Assembly: GCF_029784155.1 (NCBI RefSeq)
Contig: NC_073691.1
Span: 27,571,976-27,635,975 of the forward strand
Reading direction: 5' to 3'
Origin: Uranotaenia lowii
Taxonomy: Eukaryota; Arthropoda; Insecta; Diptera; Culicidae
Length of the DNA: 64,000 nt
A program made the translations under genes and the position numbers. This document shows, one piece after another, positions 11,281-23,084 of this stretch. Under the pieces are notes generated by a model. That model was given only the letters and a program-made list of their open reading frames with translations. It was not told the DNA's origin and made no database searches. Every line of letters begins with the position of its first letter. The first letter of the stretch is position 1.

Positions 11281-11700
11281 ATGTCAAAAATGTCAAAAAT
11301 GTCAAAAATGTCAAAAATGTCAAAAATGTCAAAAATGTCAAAAATGTCAAAAATGTCAAAAATGTCAAAAATGTCAAAAATGTCAAAAATGTCAAAAATG
11401 TCAAAAATGTCAAAAATGTCAAAAATGTCAAAAATGTCAAAAATGTCAAAAATGTCAAAAATGTCAAAAATGTCAAAAATGTCAAAAATGTCAAAAATGT
11501 CAAAAATGTCAAAAAAGTAAAAATTGTCAAAAATGTCAAAAATATCAAAAATGTCAAAATTGTCAAAAATGTCAAAAATGTCAAAAATGTCAAAAATGTC
11601 AAAAATGTCAAAAATGTCAAAAATGTCAAAAATGTCAAAAATGTCAAAAATGTCAAAAATGTCAAAAAAGTCAAAAAAGTCAAAAAAGTCAAAAAAGTCA
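11281..11700 (+). repeat. near-perfect AAAAATGTC core array
   Basis: About 26 consecutive identical 9-mers (11281 to about 11514) are followed by a short degenerate patch and about 13 more (about 11557-11666). The end is a run of AAAAAAGTC variants (11667-11700). Homogeneity is far higher than in the flanks. This is the pattern expected from recent local expansion by slippage or unequal exchange. Confidence 0.92.
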
Positions 11701-11705
11701 AAAAT

Positions 11706-13032
11706 GACAAAAATATCATAATGGAAAATTTTCAAAATTTTCGAAATTGTCGAAATATTTGAATGTCGAAAATGTCAAAAATGTCAAAACGGTCTGAAAT
11801 GCCAAAACAAGCAAAATTTTCAAAATAATCAGTATTGTCAATTTTGTCAAAATTGACAAAATTATCATAAATGTAAAAAATGTCGAAAACGTCTTAAAAT
11901 GTCAACAATGTCAAAATTGTCAAAAATGTCACAAATGTCAAAAATTTCAAAAATGACAAAATGTCAAAAATGTCAAATATTTCAAAAATGTCGAAAATTT
12001 CAAAATGTCAAAAATGTCAAAAATGTCAAGAATGTCAAAAATGTCAAAAAAGTCATAATTGTCAAAATTGTCAAAACTGTCAAAAATGTTAAATATGTCA
12101 AAAATGTCGAAAATGTTAAAAATTTCAAAATGTCAAAAATGTCAAAAATTTAAAAAATTTCAAAAGTGTCGAAAATTTCAAGAGATCAAAAATGTCAAAA
12201 CTGTCAAAATCATCAAAATTGTCAAAAGTGTCCAAAATGTCAAAGATGTCAAAAATGTCAAAAATGTCAAAAATGTCAAAAATGTCAAAAATGTCAAAAA
12301 TGTCAAAAATGTCAAAAATGTCAAAAATGTCAAATATTGCAAAAATGTCAAAAATGTCAAATATTTCGAAAAAGTCAAAAATGTCAAAAATTTCAAAATG
12401 TCAAAAATGTCAAAAATGTCAAAATTGTCAAGAATGTCAAAAATGTCAAAAATGTCAAATATGTCTCAAAAATGTCAAAAATTTAAAAAATGTCAAAAAT
12501 TTCAAGAGATCAAAAATGTCGAAAATGTCAAAACTAACAAAATCATCAAAATAGTCTTAAGTGTGAAAAATGTCAAAAATGTCAAAAATGTCAAAAATGT
12601 CAAAAATGTCAAAAATGTCAAAAATGTCAAAAGATTTAAAAATGTCAATAATGTCAAAAATTTTAATAAGTCAAAAATGTCAAAAATATCAAAAAAGTCG
12701 AAAATGACAAAATTATCAAAATGTTAAATTTAAAAATTTTCAAAATTTTCAAAATTGTCAAAATATTCAAATGCCGCAACTGTCAAAATTCTCAAAATGG
12801 TCAATGTTGCAAAACATTCAAAATTGTCAAAACAATCAAAATGGTCAATATTGTCAATATTGTCAAACATGTAAAAAAAAGTCTTGACACCTTTGACTCA
12901 ATAATGTTAAAAAATGTCAAAAATGTCAAACTTGTCAAACTTGTCAATAATGTCAAAAATGTCAAAAATGTCAAAAATGTCAAAAATGTCAAAAATGTCA
13001 AAAACGTCAAAAATGTCAAAAATGTCAAAAAT
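11706..13032 (+). repeat. higher-order repeat copy 1 (1327 bp)
   Basis: This begins at GACAAAAATATCATAATGG, a phrase that recurs at 13033 and 14351. The copy consists of AAAAATGTC units interspersed with fixed variant stretches, for example the unique phrase TCTTGACACCTTTGACTC near 12882. Copies 1 and 2 match almost base for base. I see two substitutions near 12051-12056 and one extra 9-mer near 12600 in this copy. Confidence 0.9.
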
Positions 13033-14350
13033 GACAAAAATATCATAATGGAAAATTTTCAAAATTTTCGAAATTGTCGAAATATTTGAATGTCGAAAAT
13101 GTCAAAAATGTCAAAACGGTCTGAAATGCCAAAACAAGCAAAATTTTCAAAATAATCAGTATTGTCAATTTTGTCAAAATTGACAAAATTATCATAAATG
13201 TAAAAAATGTCGAAAACGTCTTAAAATGTCAACAATGTCAAAATTGTCAAAAATGTCACAAATGTCAAAAATTTCAAAAATGACAAAATGTCAAAAATGT
13301 CAAATATTTCAAAAATGTCGAAAATTTCAAAATGTCAAAAATGTCAAAAATGTCAAGAATGTCAAAAATGTCAAAAATGTCAAAATTGTCAAAATTGTCA
13401 AAACTGTCAAAAATGTTAAATATGTCAAAAATGTCGAAAATGTTAAAAATTTCAAAATGTCAAAAATGTCAAAAATTTAAAAAATTTCAAAAGTGTCGAA
13501 AATTTCAAGAGATCAAAAATGTCAAAACTGTCAAAATCATCAAAATTGTCAAAAGTGTCCAAAATGTCAAAGATGTCAAAAATGTCAAAAATGTCAAAAA
13601 TGTCAAAAATGTCAAAAATGTCAAAAATGTCAAAAATGTCAAAAATGTCAAAAATGTCAAATATTGCAAAAATGTCAAAAATGTCAAATATTTCGAAAAA
13701 GTCAAAAATGTCAAAAATTTCAAAATGTCAAAAATGTCAAAAATGTCAAAATTGTCAAGAATGTCAAAAATGTCAAAAATGTCAAATATGTCTCAAAAAT
13801 GTCAAAAATTTAAAAAATGTCAAAAATTTCAAGAGATCAAAAATGTCGAAAATGTCAAAACTAACAAAATCATCAAAATAGTCTTAAGTGTGAAAAATGT
13901 CAAAAATGTCAAAAATGTCAAAAATGTCAAAAATGTCAAAAATGTCAAAAGATTTAAAAATGTCAATAATGTCAAAAATTTTAATAAGTCAAAAATGTCA
14001 AAAATATCAAAAAAGTCGAAAATGACAAAATTATCAAAATGTTAAATTTAAAAATTTTCAAAATTTTCAAAATTGTCAAAATATTCAAATGCCGCAACTG
14101 TCAAAATTCTCAAAATGGTCAATGTTGCAAAACATTCAAAATTGTCAAAACAATCAAAATGGTCAATATTGTCAATATTGTCAAACATGTAAAAAAAAGT
14201 CTTGACACCTTTGACTCAATAATGTTAAAAAATGTCAAAAATGTCAAACTTGTCAAACTTGTCAATAATGTCAAAAATGTCAAAAATGTCAAAAATGTCA
14301 AAAATGTCAAAAATGTCAAAAACGTCAAAAATGTCAAAAATGTCAAAAAT
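13033..14350 (+). repeat. higher-order repeat copy 2 (1318 bp)
   Basis: This is a direct tandem copy of 11706-13032 and is 9 bp shorter because one AAAAATGTC unit is missing near 13930. The near-identity means either a very recent tandem duplication or an assembly artefact. Confidence 0.9.
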
Positions 14351-14560
14351 GACAAAAATATCATAATGGAAAATTTTCAAAATTTTCGAAATTGTCGAAA
14401 TATTTGAATGTCGAAAATGTCAAAAATGTCAAAACGGTCTGAAATGCCAAAACAAGCAAAATTTTCAAAATAATCAGTATTGTCAATTTTGTCAAAATTG
14501 ACAAAATTATCATAAATGTAAAAAATGTCGAAAACGTCTTAAAATGTCAACAATGTCAAA
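14351..14560 (+). repeat. higher-order repeat copy 3, truncated
   Basis: The first ~210 bp of the 1.32-kb unit recur a third time. The sequence then diverges near 14560 into degenerate repeats (ATATCATTATTTTC onwards). The break point shows where the tandem duplication ends. Confidence 0.85.
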
Positions 14561-15399
14561 AATATCATTATTTTCAAAATTGTAAAAATTGTCAAACTTG
14601 GAAAATTGTCAACACTGTAAAAATTGACAAATTGTCTAATTTCAAAACATTCAAAATAGTCATGATGTTCAAAATTGTCAAAATCTTCAAAATTGTCAAG
14701 ATTGAGAATAAGTTCAAAATTATCAAAAATGTCAAAAATAACAAAAAATGTCGAATACGTCAAAATCGTCAATATATTTCGAAATGTCGAAAATGTCAGA
14801 AATGTTAAATCGTTAAAATCGCCGAAAATATCGAAAATGTCAAAAATTTCAAAAATTTTAAAAATATCAAAAATATTAAAAACATCTAAAATGTTTAAAA
14901 ATGTCAAAATATCAAAAGTGTCAAAAATGTAAAAAATATCTGAAATATCATAGATTTAAAAAAAGTCAAAAATGTCAAAAAAGTCAAAATTGTCAAAAAT
15001 TCCTTAAGTGTCAAAAATGTCGAAAATGTTAAAAATGTCAAAAATGGAAAAAATGTCTTTTAAATTCAAAAGTAACAACAATTTTAAAAATGTCATAAAT
15101 ATCAAAAATGCCAAAAATGTCCAAAAGTCGAAAATACAAAAAATTACAAAACTGACAAAATGTTATTGTGAAAATATTGAAATGCCAAAGTTGAAAAATG
15201 TCGAAATTGTCAACACAAAATTGATATTATTGTTTAATTTGTCAAAATTGTCAAAATTTTCAAGATTGTCATAATTTTTAAAGTTGTCAAATCTTCTGAT
15301 GACTAAGCCATTAATTGTCAGAATTTTCACAGTTGTCAAAATTGTTAAAATGCGTAAAAATAATTTGGAAATTAAGTCAAAACTGTCTAGCGTGAGTTG

Positions 15400-17270
15400 A
15401 CTAAGCTTATTGAAAAAAAAAATCAGAAAAATTTTCACACGCTTAGAAATGCGTCACATTTTTTGTAAAAAAAAATGTCAACAACTTTGTTGGAAATCAA
15501 GTTTCAAAAACATTACGATTTACTCTGCTTTACCTGTCCGCAGTCGAGAAATCGACTTCAAAGAAGGCGTCCGTTTCGTTCGACTTTTGCAATAACTTAT
15601 GGCAAAGAACGCGAATGTAAGCAGTACGATTCTATACGAAACAGTAAGGCAAACAGATCAAGTTACCTACGATGGGAAGAGTCGCGCGCAATGATGGAAA
15701 AAATCGTAGGAAAATAAACGCATGGCAGCTCTTGATTATGTCATATTCGTCACTGACAGAACTAACACGTGATGATGGTTTTGCCGAAAGAGGCGTAAGT
15801 CTCATCAGATCTCGGCCTACTATGACGGCGCAGATCAAAAAAGTTGATCTCGGAAAAAAGGCAAGAAAAAAGTGCGTGTGGAATGTGTCACATGAAGTCG
15901 CGGATTGGTCGCATAGATGGCCTGGTTGTTTTTCATGTTTGTTTTCTTTCACGTACTTCGATTTCTATCCCCTGCTGTCATCAACGCGCGAGGCGAATCG
16001 TGAAGTCATGAACGTGCAATGAGAGCCCTTTTATAGCCGGACACGTCGTACTAAGAAGAAGTGTAACTGTTTTGTAGCAAATAAATGACGTTTAAAACCT
16101 TCCCCAGCATGTTTCATCGAAGAAAACCGATGTGAACACTATGGAATCCGGCCATTTTGGGCTGAGCCATAGGCTTTCCTTTTTCAATCTTCGAACTGAA
16201 AACAACAACATCGATTCCATCCAAGAGGGACGACGACAATTAATCAACCTCCCGCTGACATCGGATTGCATTCGGGCTACGCGACACGCCTCAATCTAGA
16301 TCTAAACTAAGCCTATCGGTCACTCCAATTCCCGTGCGTAGCCAAGCCATGGGAATGGAAATGCGGAAGATATAACACAGTTTACAGAACTGCATTTCTC
16401 GTAAAAGGTTTTGTAAAAAATCAACAGATACCGACTGACTTACTGACTGACTGACTGGCCTAGGACGGGGACTTATTTTCCGAACAAGATCTAAGATGAT
16501 GGCGCGACCTGGCGGCGCGGCATGGCGACTCTTAACGCGATCCGTTTACCGGTTTTCCTCTGAAAATAGCTTTTGCGTGAGGATGGTTATCATCGTGAGG
16601 ATCTGTATATCTATCGCAGACCCGCCATGCCATGTTCAGTTCATTCTTGGTCTCAATCATGACACAGATCACACGTTTTTCTAACGACCAGTGATTGATT
16701 TGTTGACTCTCCGCCACGTAATAAACTGTGTTGGCGAAAGTTGGGCAATCATTTAGTACCCTTAAATAACGATCAAATAGAATTGATGGTGTTGAATCTC
16801 AACACTATTGGTCACTCTAGTAGCGAGTGCCTCGCAAGATTGCATACAATCTAGCAAAGCGTTTGTCTATGATGTGACATGTCGAGGGTTACTAGATGGC
16901 GATTTGAATTTAAATTTCTAATGCTATTTACGCGGGAAAAAATGTAATGTTTTATGATTGTGAAATAAAAATCTCTCTTTAGTGTTAACCGTCAAAGAAA
17001 GAAGTTGGTTATTTTTCCTTTCCGAAATGGTCTGACGCAACAGATGGCTAGAAACAGACCAAGGCAGAAAAATTGAACAAAATTTATGAAGTTTTCTCAC
17101 AACGATTCACCAAAGTATTTAAAATAAAATATTAAAAGTAACCAATGGATCCGACAAGAGACCTTAGGGATGACTTCTGAGACCCTTTGATTTCCTAATT
17201 TTATGAACAGTCTATATGAATATTTATTTGATTTTAATATTATACTCATTTTTGTCATTTTATTTAAAAT
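15400..17270. other. unique island, no recognised gene
   Basis: Mixed-composition DNA between two 9-mer arrays. The longest frames (15672-16022 plus, 15632-15952 minus) overlap each other and have no recognisable domain. An AATAAA at about 16080 lies downstream of the first, but that is weak support in this composition. A short CTGA-type microsatellite lies at 16432-16457. Confidence 0.45.
16432..16457. repeat. (GACT)n microsatellite
   Basis: About six slightly interrupted GACT units in an otherwise unique region. Confidence 0.7.
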
Positions 17271-17274
17271 CTTT

Positions 17275-20200
17275 TCAACATGCTCGACATTTTTGAAAAC
17301 ATTGTCAAAATTGTAAGAATTGTCAAAGTAGTCAAAATTGTCAAAATTGTCAAAATTGTCAAAATGGTCAAAACTGTCAAAATTGTCAAAAATGCCAAAA
17401 TTGTCAAAACTGTCAAAAATGCCAAACTTCCTAAAATTTTCAAAATTGTCAAATTGTCAAAATTGGAAAAACTGTCAAAATTGTCAAAATTCTCAAAATT
17501 TCCGAATTGTCATAATTTAAAAAAATGTTAAAATTGTCAAAACTGTCAATATTTTCAAAATTGTCAAATAATCAAAATTGTCAAAATTAAGCAAATTGTC
17601 AAAATTGTAAACACTGTCATAATTATCAAATCTGTACAAATTGTCGAAACTGTCAAAATTGACAAAATTAGCTTAATTGTCATAATTGTCAAAATTGTGA
17701 AAATGTCAAAAAAGTTAAAACTGTCATAATTGTCGAACTGGTCAAAATTGTCAAATTATCAAAAATTTTCAAATTTGAAAAAATGTAAAAATTAGCAAAA
17801 TTGTCAAAATTGAAAAAATTGTCAAATAGTCAAATTTGTTACAATTGTCAAAATTGTCCAAATTGTTTAAATTATCAAAATTGTTGGAATTGTCAAAATT
17901 GTCAAAACTGTCATAATTGTCAAAATTGTCACCAAATTGTCAAAATTATCAAAATTGTCAAAATTGTCAAAATTGTCAAAATAGTCAAAACTGTTAAAAC
18001 TGTCAAATTGATCTATTAGTCAAAATTGTCAAAATTTTCAAACTTGTCTAATTGTCAAATTATCAAAATTGTAATAATTTTCAAAATTGTCAAAACTGTC
18101 AAAATTGTCAAAATTGAAAAAAATTACAAAATTGACAAAATAGACAAAATTGTCAAAATATTAAAAACTTGTAAATTGTCAAAATATTCATTAAAATTGA
18201 CAAAATTATAAAAATGTCTAAATTGTCAAAATTGTCAACTTTGTCAAAATGATCGAAATTGTCTACGCTCTTAAACTTGTAAAGGTTTTCAAAAATAACA
18301 AAAATGTAAAAAAATAATTTAAAATTATTTAATTTTGTCAAAATTTCCACAACTGTAAGAATTATCAAAATTATCAAAATGTCAAAATGTCAAAATAGTC
18401 AACATTTTAGAAATTATCAAAATTGTCAAATTTGTCAAAATTGTCAACGTTGTCAAAATTGTCAAAAATGTCAAAAATAATATTGTCAAAATTTCCACAA
18501 TTGTCAGAATTATCAAAACTATTAAAAAATCAAAATGTCAATTTTATCAACATTTTCAAAATTGTTTTTAAAAACATCACCGAAAAAAATCAACAAAAGA
18601 AACCACGAAAAAAATTGTCAAAAGTATTAACGTTATCAAAATTGACATCGTTGTAAAAATTGTCAAATTATCAAACTAGTCAAAATTGTCAAAATTGTCA
18701 AAATTGTCAAAATTGTCAAAATTGTCAAAAGTGTCAAAATTGTAAAAATTGTCAAAATTGTATAAAATGTTGAAAATTGTCAAAATTGTCAAAATTTTCA
18801 AAATTGTCAAATCGTGGCAATTGTCAAAATTGTAAAACCCTAGAAATTTGTCAAAGTTGCAAAAAATTTCAAAAATGTCAAAACGAACAAATTTGTCAAA
18901 GTTGTCAAATTGCCTAAATTGGCAAAATTGTCAAAATTTTCAAAATTTTCAAAATTGTCAAGATAGTTAAAATTGTCAAAATTGTCAGAATTGTCAAAAT
19001 TGTCAAAATTGTCAAAATTGTAAAAATTGTAAATATTGTCAAAATTGTAAAAATGGTCATAAATGTAAAAACTGTCTAAATCTGTCATTATTGTCAAAAT
19101 TGTCAAATTTTCCAAAATTGTCAGAATGGTCCAAATTTTCAAATAAACCAAAATTGTCAAAAATGTCAAAATTGTCAGAATTCTCAAAATTGTCAAATTT
19201 ACCAAAATTTTGAAAATGGTCAATATTGTCAAAAATGTCAAAATTGAGAAAATTGTCAAAATTGTTAAAAGTGTCAACACTGTTAAAATTGTCAAAGTGA
19301 TCGAGATTTTCAAATTTTGAAAATTTTTAAAATTGTCAAAATCGAAAAAATTGTCAAAATTGTCAAAAGTGTCAAATTTATCAAATTTGTCAAAATTGTC
19401 AAATTTATCAAATTTGTCAAAATGGTCAAAATTTACATTATTTTTAAAATTGTCAACATTGTCAAAATTGTTGAGATTGTCATTTAAATGATAATTGTCA
19501 TTTTAATCAAAATGTCAAAATTGTTTTCATTGTCATAATTGTAAAAATTGTAAAAACTATAAAAATTGTAAAAATCGCATTGATTGCTAAAACTGCCAAA
19601 ATTTTCAAAATTGCCCAAATTCTCAAAATCGTTGAAAGTGTCAAAATTGACAAAATTGTCAAAATTGTAAAATTTGTAAAAATGTTCAGAATTGTCAAAA
19701 TTTTGAAAATCAAAATTATCAAATTAGTCGAAATTGTCAAATTTGTCGAAATTGTAAAAACTGTCCAAAATGTCAATATTTTAAAAAATGATCAAAATAG
19801 TAAAAACTGTTGAAATTGTTTAAATCGTCAAAACTATCGAAGTCGTCAAAATTGTCATAATTGTCAACATCCTTAAAATTGAAAAAATTTTCAAAATCTT
19901 CAAAGTTGTCAAAATTTGTCAAAATTGTCAAAATTGTCAAAATTGTCAAAATTGTCGAAATTGTTAAAATTGACAAATTTGACAAAATTTTCAAAATTGT
20001 TAAAATTGTCATAATTATTTCAATTGTTAAAATCTAAACATTGTAAAAACAGTCAAAATTGTCAAAATTTCAAAATTGTCAAAGTTCTGAAAAATGTCGA
20101 AATTGTCAAAATTTTCACAATTTTCAAAATTGTCAAAATTTTCAAAATTGTCAAAATTGTTAAAATTTTCTAAGTTGTCAAAATTGTCAAAATTATCAGA

Positions 20201-20570
20201 GATGTCAAAATTTTAAAAAATGCCAAAATAATCGAATTTTTTTTAAAGTTTTCAAAATTGTTGATATTATCAAAATTGTCAAATTTGTCAAAATTATTTA
20301 AATTGACAGAAATTTCCAATCCTTTTAAAATAATCAAATTGGTTAAAATAGTCAAAACTGTCAAAATTGTTTAAATTTTGGAAATTGTCCAAATTATCAA
20401 AATTGTCAAAACTTTTCAAACTTTTAAAATTGTCAAAATTGTCAAAATTTTCAATCTTTCAAAGTTGTTTAAATCGTTTAAATTGTTAAACTGTCAAAGT
20501 TTTCAAAGCTGTCGAAAATGTCAATGTTGATTAATTTTACATAAATGTCAAATTGTCAAAAATTCCAAGA
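17275..20570 (+). repeat. 9-bp satellite AAAATTGTC
   Basis: The plus strand carries about 3.3 kb of degenerate AAAATTGTC units in one orientation, with short clean runs (for example 17336-17365, 18670-18720 and 19920-19960). It differs from the AAAAATGTC array by one base in the unit. Apparent proteins in it (repeats of KIV, SKL, NFD, TIL) are frame by-products. No insertion with clear ends is seen. Confidence 0.9.
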
Positions 20571-20915
20571 ACATCATGATTGTCGAATTTTTATTATCAA
20601 ATCACTCTACCTGTTTGTTTAAATAAATGTTTGTATCAAATGTATAAATGGTTCAGCATATTACCTGAAAAAAAAAAGAAAAAAAAAGTTAGTTTTAGTT
20701 GCAACATACTTCAAAAAAGAATACTATTTTTGAGCATTACATTCACAGTTATAAGATTTAAACATGGAATTGGACCTTGTTGATCTTGTTTTTTTAACCC
20801 TTCGAAGCTGAGTAAGCCTTTTAACACTTTTTTGTGGTCAACTCAAAAAACAGCGCACATTTTCAAAAGGTGAGGATCAATAATAATAATAAAAAAAAAA
20901 GAATTAGGAGTCAAA
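20571..20915. other. short spacer between satellites
   Basis: About 340 bp of AT-rich sequence with no gene. TTAACCCTTCG near 20794 looks like the end of a small piggyBac-type element such as that at 59547-59701, but no matching right end is seen. Confidence 0.4.
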
Positions 20916-21840
20916 AGTTGCAGGTCAAGAGCCCAACAGTTTAAAGTCACGAGTCAAAAGGCAAAAAAAAACAAGAATCGTGAGTTCAGAGTCAAAAATT
21001 GAGAATCAAAAGTTAAGATTCGGGAGCAGAGATGCCAACCCTTTTTTAAGAAATGTTTGGAAAATTGTGGGAAAATGTCTGTAAAGGGAAAAAAAAATCT
21101 AGCTGGCGTACTTTACAGGTAACGGACCTTTTTTAAGGTTGCCAGATTGCAATATTGCCGTGTAGGAAATAATACTCAAAACTTGATAATAATCATACAT
21201 ATTACAATATCAATGCCTGAGACGTTCTAGTTTTACAACCATCTTCGTGGCATTCCGCCCTCTTCAATTACTAATTCGTATCATTTCCTACCAATTTGCA
21301 ACAAAAAATTTGAATTTTAACAGTTTTGTCAAAAATTTCGTGTCAAAACTCAAAAGTCTGGAAATGTCTGGAAGAAATGACAAAAATCTGGAAGTTGGAA
21401 AACCTAAAAAAATGTCTGTCAAAAGTCCAAAGAGTATGGAAGATCCAGGTAAAATCTGAAAAGTTGACATCACTGGTCGGGAATGTGGAATTTAGAGTCG
21501 AATGTCGCAAATCAACAGTCGACAGCGGATGGTCAATTGTCAAGAGTTGAGAGTCAAGAATCGTTAGTCGAAAGTTAAAAGTCGAGAAACGAGGGAGGAT
21601 GGTTGAGAGACATGTTGAGAGAAGACAGTTGAGAGCCGAGTGTCAGACGCAGAGAGTCAAGAGTTGAAAGTCGAGAGTCAGAAAATGGGAATCGATAGAG
21701 GAGAGTCGAGAATTACGAATCGAAAGACGACTTCCAAGAGTCGAGAGCCAACTGCAGGTGGGAAATTGAAAGTCGAGAGTCAAAAATCGAGTTGAAAGAG
21801 ACGAGAATCGACATTCGAAAGCTAAGCTAAGATCTTCCAT
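20916..21840. repeat. GAGTC-type satellite, split by a hAT-like MITE
   Basis: Degenerate short units such as GAGTCGAGAGTC and GAGTCAAGAG occur at 20916-21026 and 21476-21840. They are the reverse complement of the GACTC family at 23085-27240, so the two blocks are in opposite orientation around a unique spacer. The MITE at 21027-21475 interrupts this one. Confidence 0.8.
21027..21475. mobile_element. hAT-like MITE (449 bp)
   Basis: The left end CAGAGATGCCAAC and the right end (reverse complement CAGTGATGTCAAC) are inverted repeats with two mismatches, of the CAG-N-GATG-type seen in hAT elements. The flanking 8-mers are TTCGGGAG (21019-21026) and GTCGGGAA (21476-21483), matching at 6 of 8 positions, consistent with an aged hAT duplication. 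The interior has no transposase. Confidence 0.6.
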
Positions 21841-23084
21841 CGAAAAATCTGGAGGAAATATTTTAAGAAATAAATTGTTTATTCATTTCACGATGTAGCA
21901 TATGAAACTTGGCTAATCATTCCATTTGTTGAAAATTGGTGTAAATCATGGATAAAAGTGCGTGACCACGACAACCATAAATTTCCGGGATCATTTGACA
22001 GTTCTCACGAAGGTTTAATGTAATCCATCTGTCAACACCAAGCAAACGCCGTTTTTTCGACACTACTTTAAAATGAAAAGTTCAATCGTGCCTAAACGAT
22101 TCAGAAAGTAATTTTCCTAAGCTTCTGGCTTACTAGTAGAACGATCTCGAGTAAACCCATTACGTCACCCCGCCATACTCGGTGGGTGTCAAAAATGACA
22201 CCAATTAATGGCGTAAGCAACAACGATCGAAACTTTTGGATCAGAGTGCGTGCGCGCGCGCCATCCCGCGGAGATCTCTCGAAGTAGCCAACTTACGCAT
22301 TGCGGAAAAGGGCAGTCAGATCGAGGAGCGAAAAACCAAAACATTTCGAAACATGAGTTGCCAGCCAATAATAATAATCGTATGTTATTGTTTGCTGTCT
22401 GTCTTTCTGTCCGTCTGTCGACGGCGTTGTCTTCTCATTGTTGTTGTTGCTGTTGTCGGAGTCGTTGTTTTTATTGTCGTTATTATGGGCAAGTTTTACA
22501 AATTGACCGGTGATTTTGCCGAAGTAAACATCAATTTCCGAGAGCTCATGGGTGCCACCTTGGTGATCGTTATTGGAGAAGGCGAGATCCCGGCGGGTTT
22601 CTGTATCTTTCTTTCATCGGCAATTATGACGGTCGCCATAAGATGTTTTATACTATTTACGGCGGAATTATCCGACACTGCATAAGTGTAGCTTTACAAA
22701 AGTGCATCTCGACGACGCGACGGTAGCAAATCGAATCGAACCGTTGTTGTCATTTGTGCCAGTAGAGTGGTAGGAAGAAGCTTGAGGTGAAATTATGGTT
22801 ATTTTGGTAATTACAATAATGGCTCCGCTCTGCTCTAAAATGACCAAAAAGGGCAATGGCTGGTGCTGCACCTTGTAAAATGGTTAATGAATTTTGTGCC
22901 CTGGTGTCAACGATTCGTGCTCTGCTTAATGGTACAGAATATTAACTAAACTTATGGCAAATTGAATTCAGAAGCGTTGCGGCAGTCAAAATCACACCTG
23001 TTGAAATGGGAGTATTGAAGTCGTTGGAAATAATTTAAAGTAGATTATTGGAAAAGGAACAAAGAAAAGAGTTTCAAGACACGA
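21841..23084. other. unique spacer between opposed GAGTC and GACTC arrays
   Basis: This is GC-richer than its surroundings, with a GCGC run near 22248-22261 and short TTG-rich stretches around 22438-22470. The 149-residue frame at 22236-22685 is mostly a product of those simple repeats (Val/Ile/Cys runs) and has no domain. A TGTCA/TGACA dyad lies at 22185-22202. No gene is supported. Confidence 0.45.
22185..22202. promoter_or_regulatory. GGTGTCA-AAAA-TGACACC dyad
   Basis: Perfect 7-bp inverted repeats separated by AAAA, outside any satellite. The half site TGTCA/TGACA is the core bound by TALE homeodomain proteins of the TGIF/Meis type and is also the core of the 9-mer satellites in this window. 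Regulatory function is not shown. Confidence 0.25.

Larger units (their letters stand above)
9725..15400. repeat. 9-bp satellite AAAAATGTC, degenerate flanks with near-perfect core
   Basis: The plus strand is a 9-bp repeat (AAAAATGTC) over more than 5 kb. It is highly degenerate at 9725-11100 and 14560-15400, nearly perfect at 11281-11700, and organised into higher-order copies at 11706-14560. The 9-bp period is a multiple of 3, and five of six frames of the perfect unit lack stops. That explains the long apparent proteins with runs of KNV, QKC, SKM, DIF or FLT; these are not genes. A SINE 3' end interrupts it at 10986-11045. Confidence 0.92.

Noticed and set aside
11031..11735. 234-residue minus-strand frame of Asp-Ile-Phe repeats and the matching plus-strand Gln-Lys-Cys and Ser-Lys-Met frames
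   Set aside because: Pure translation of the AAAAATGTC satellite. Several frames are open at once and none has start context, domain or splice signals.
12059..14407. Pairs of 'paralogous' Lys/Asn/Val-rich open frames repeated at 1327- and 1318-bp offsets
   Set aside because: They reflect duplication of the higher-order satellite unit, not gene duplication.
22236..22685. 149-residue frame with hydrophobic Val/Ile stretches resembling membrane segments
   Set aside because: The hydrophobic runs come from GTT/GTC-rich simple sequence. There is no domain and a competing frame overlaps it.
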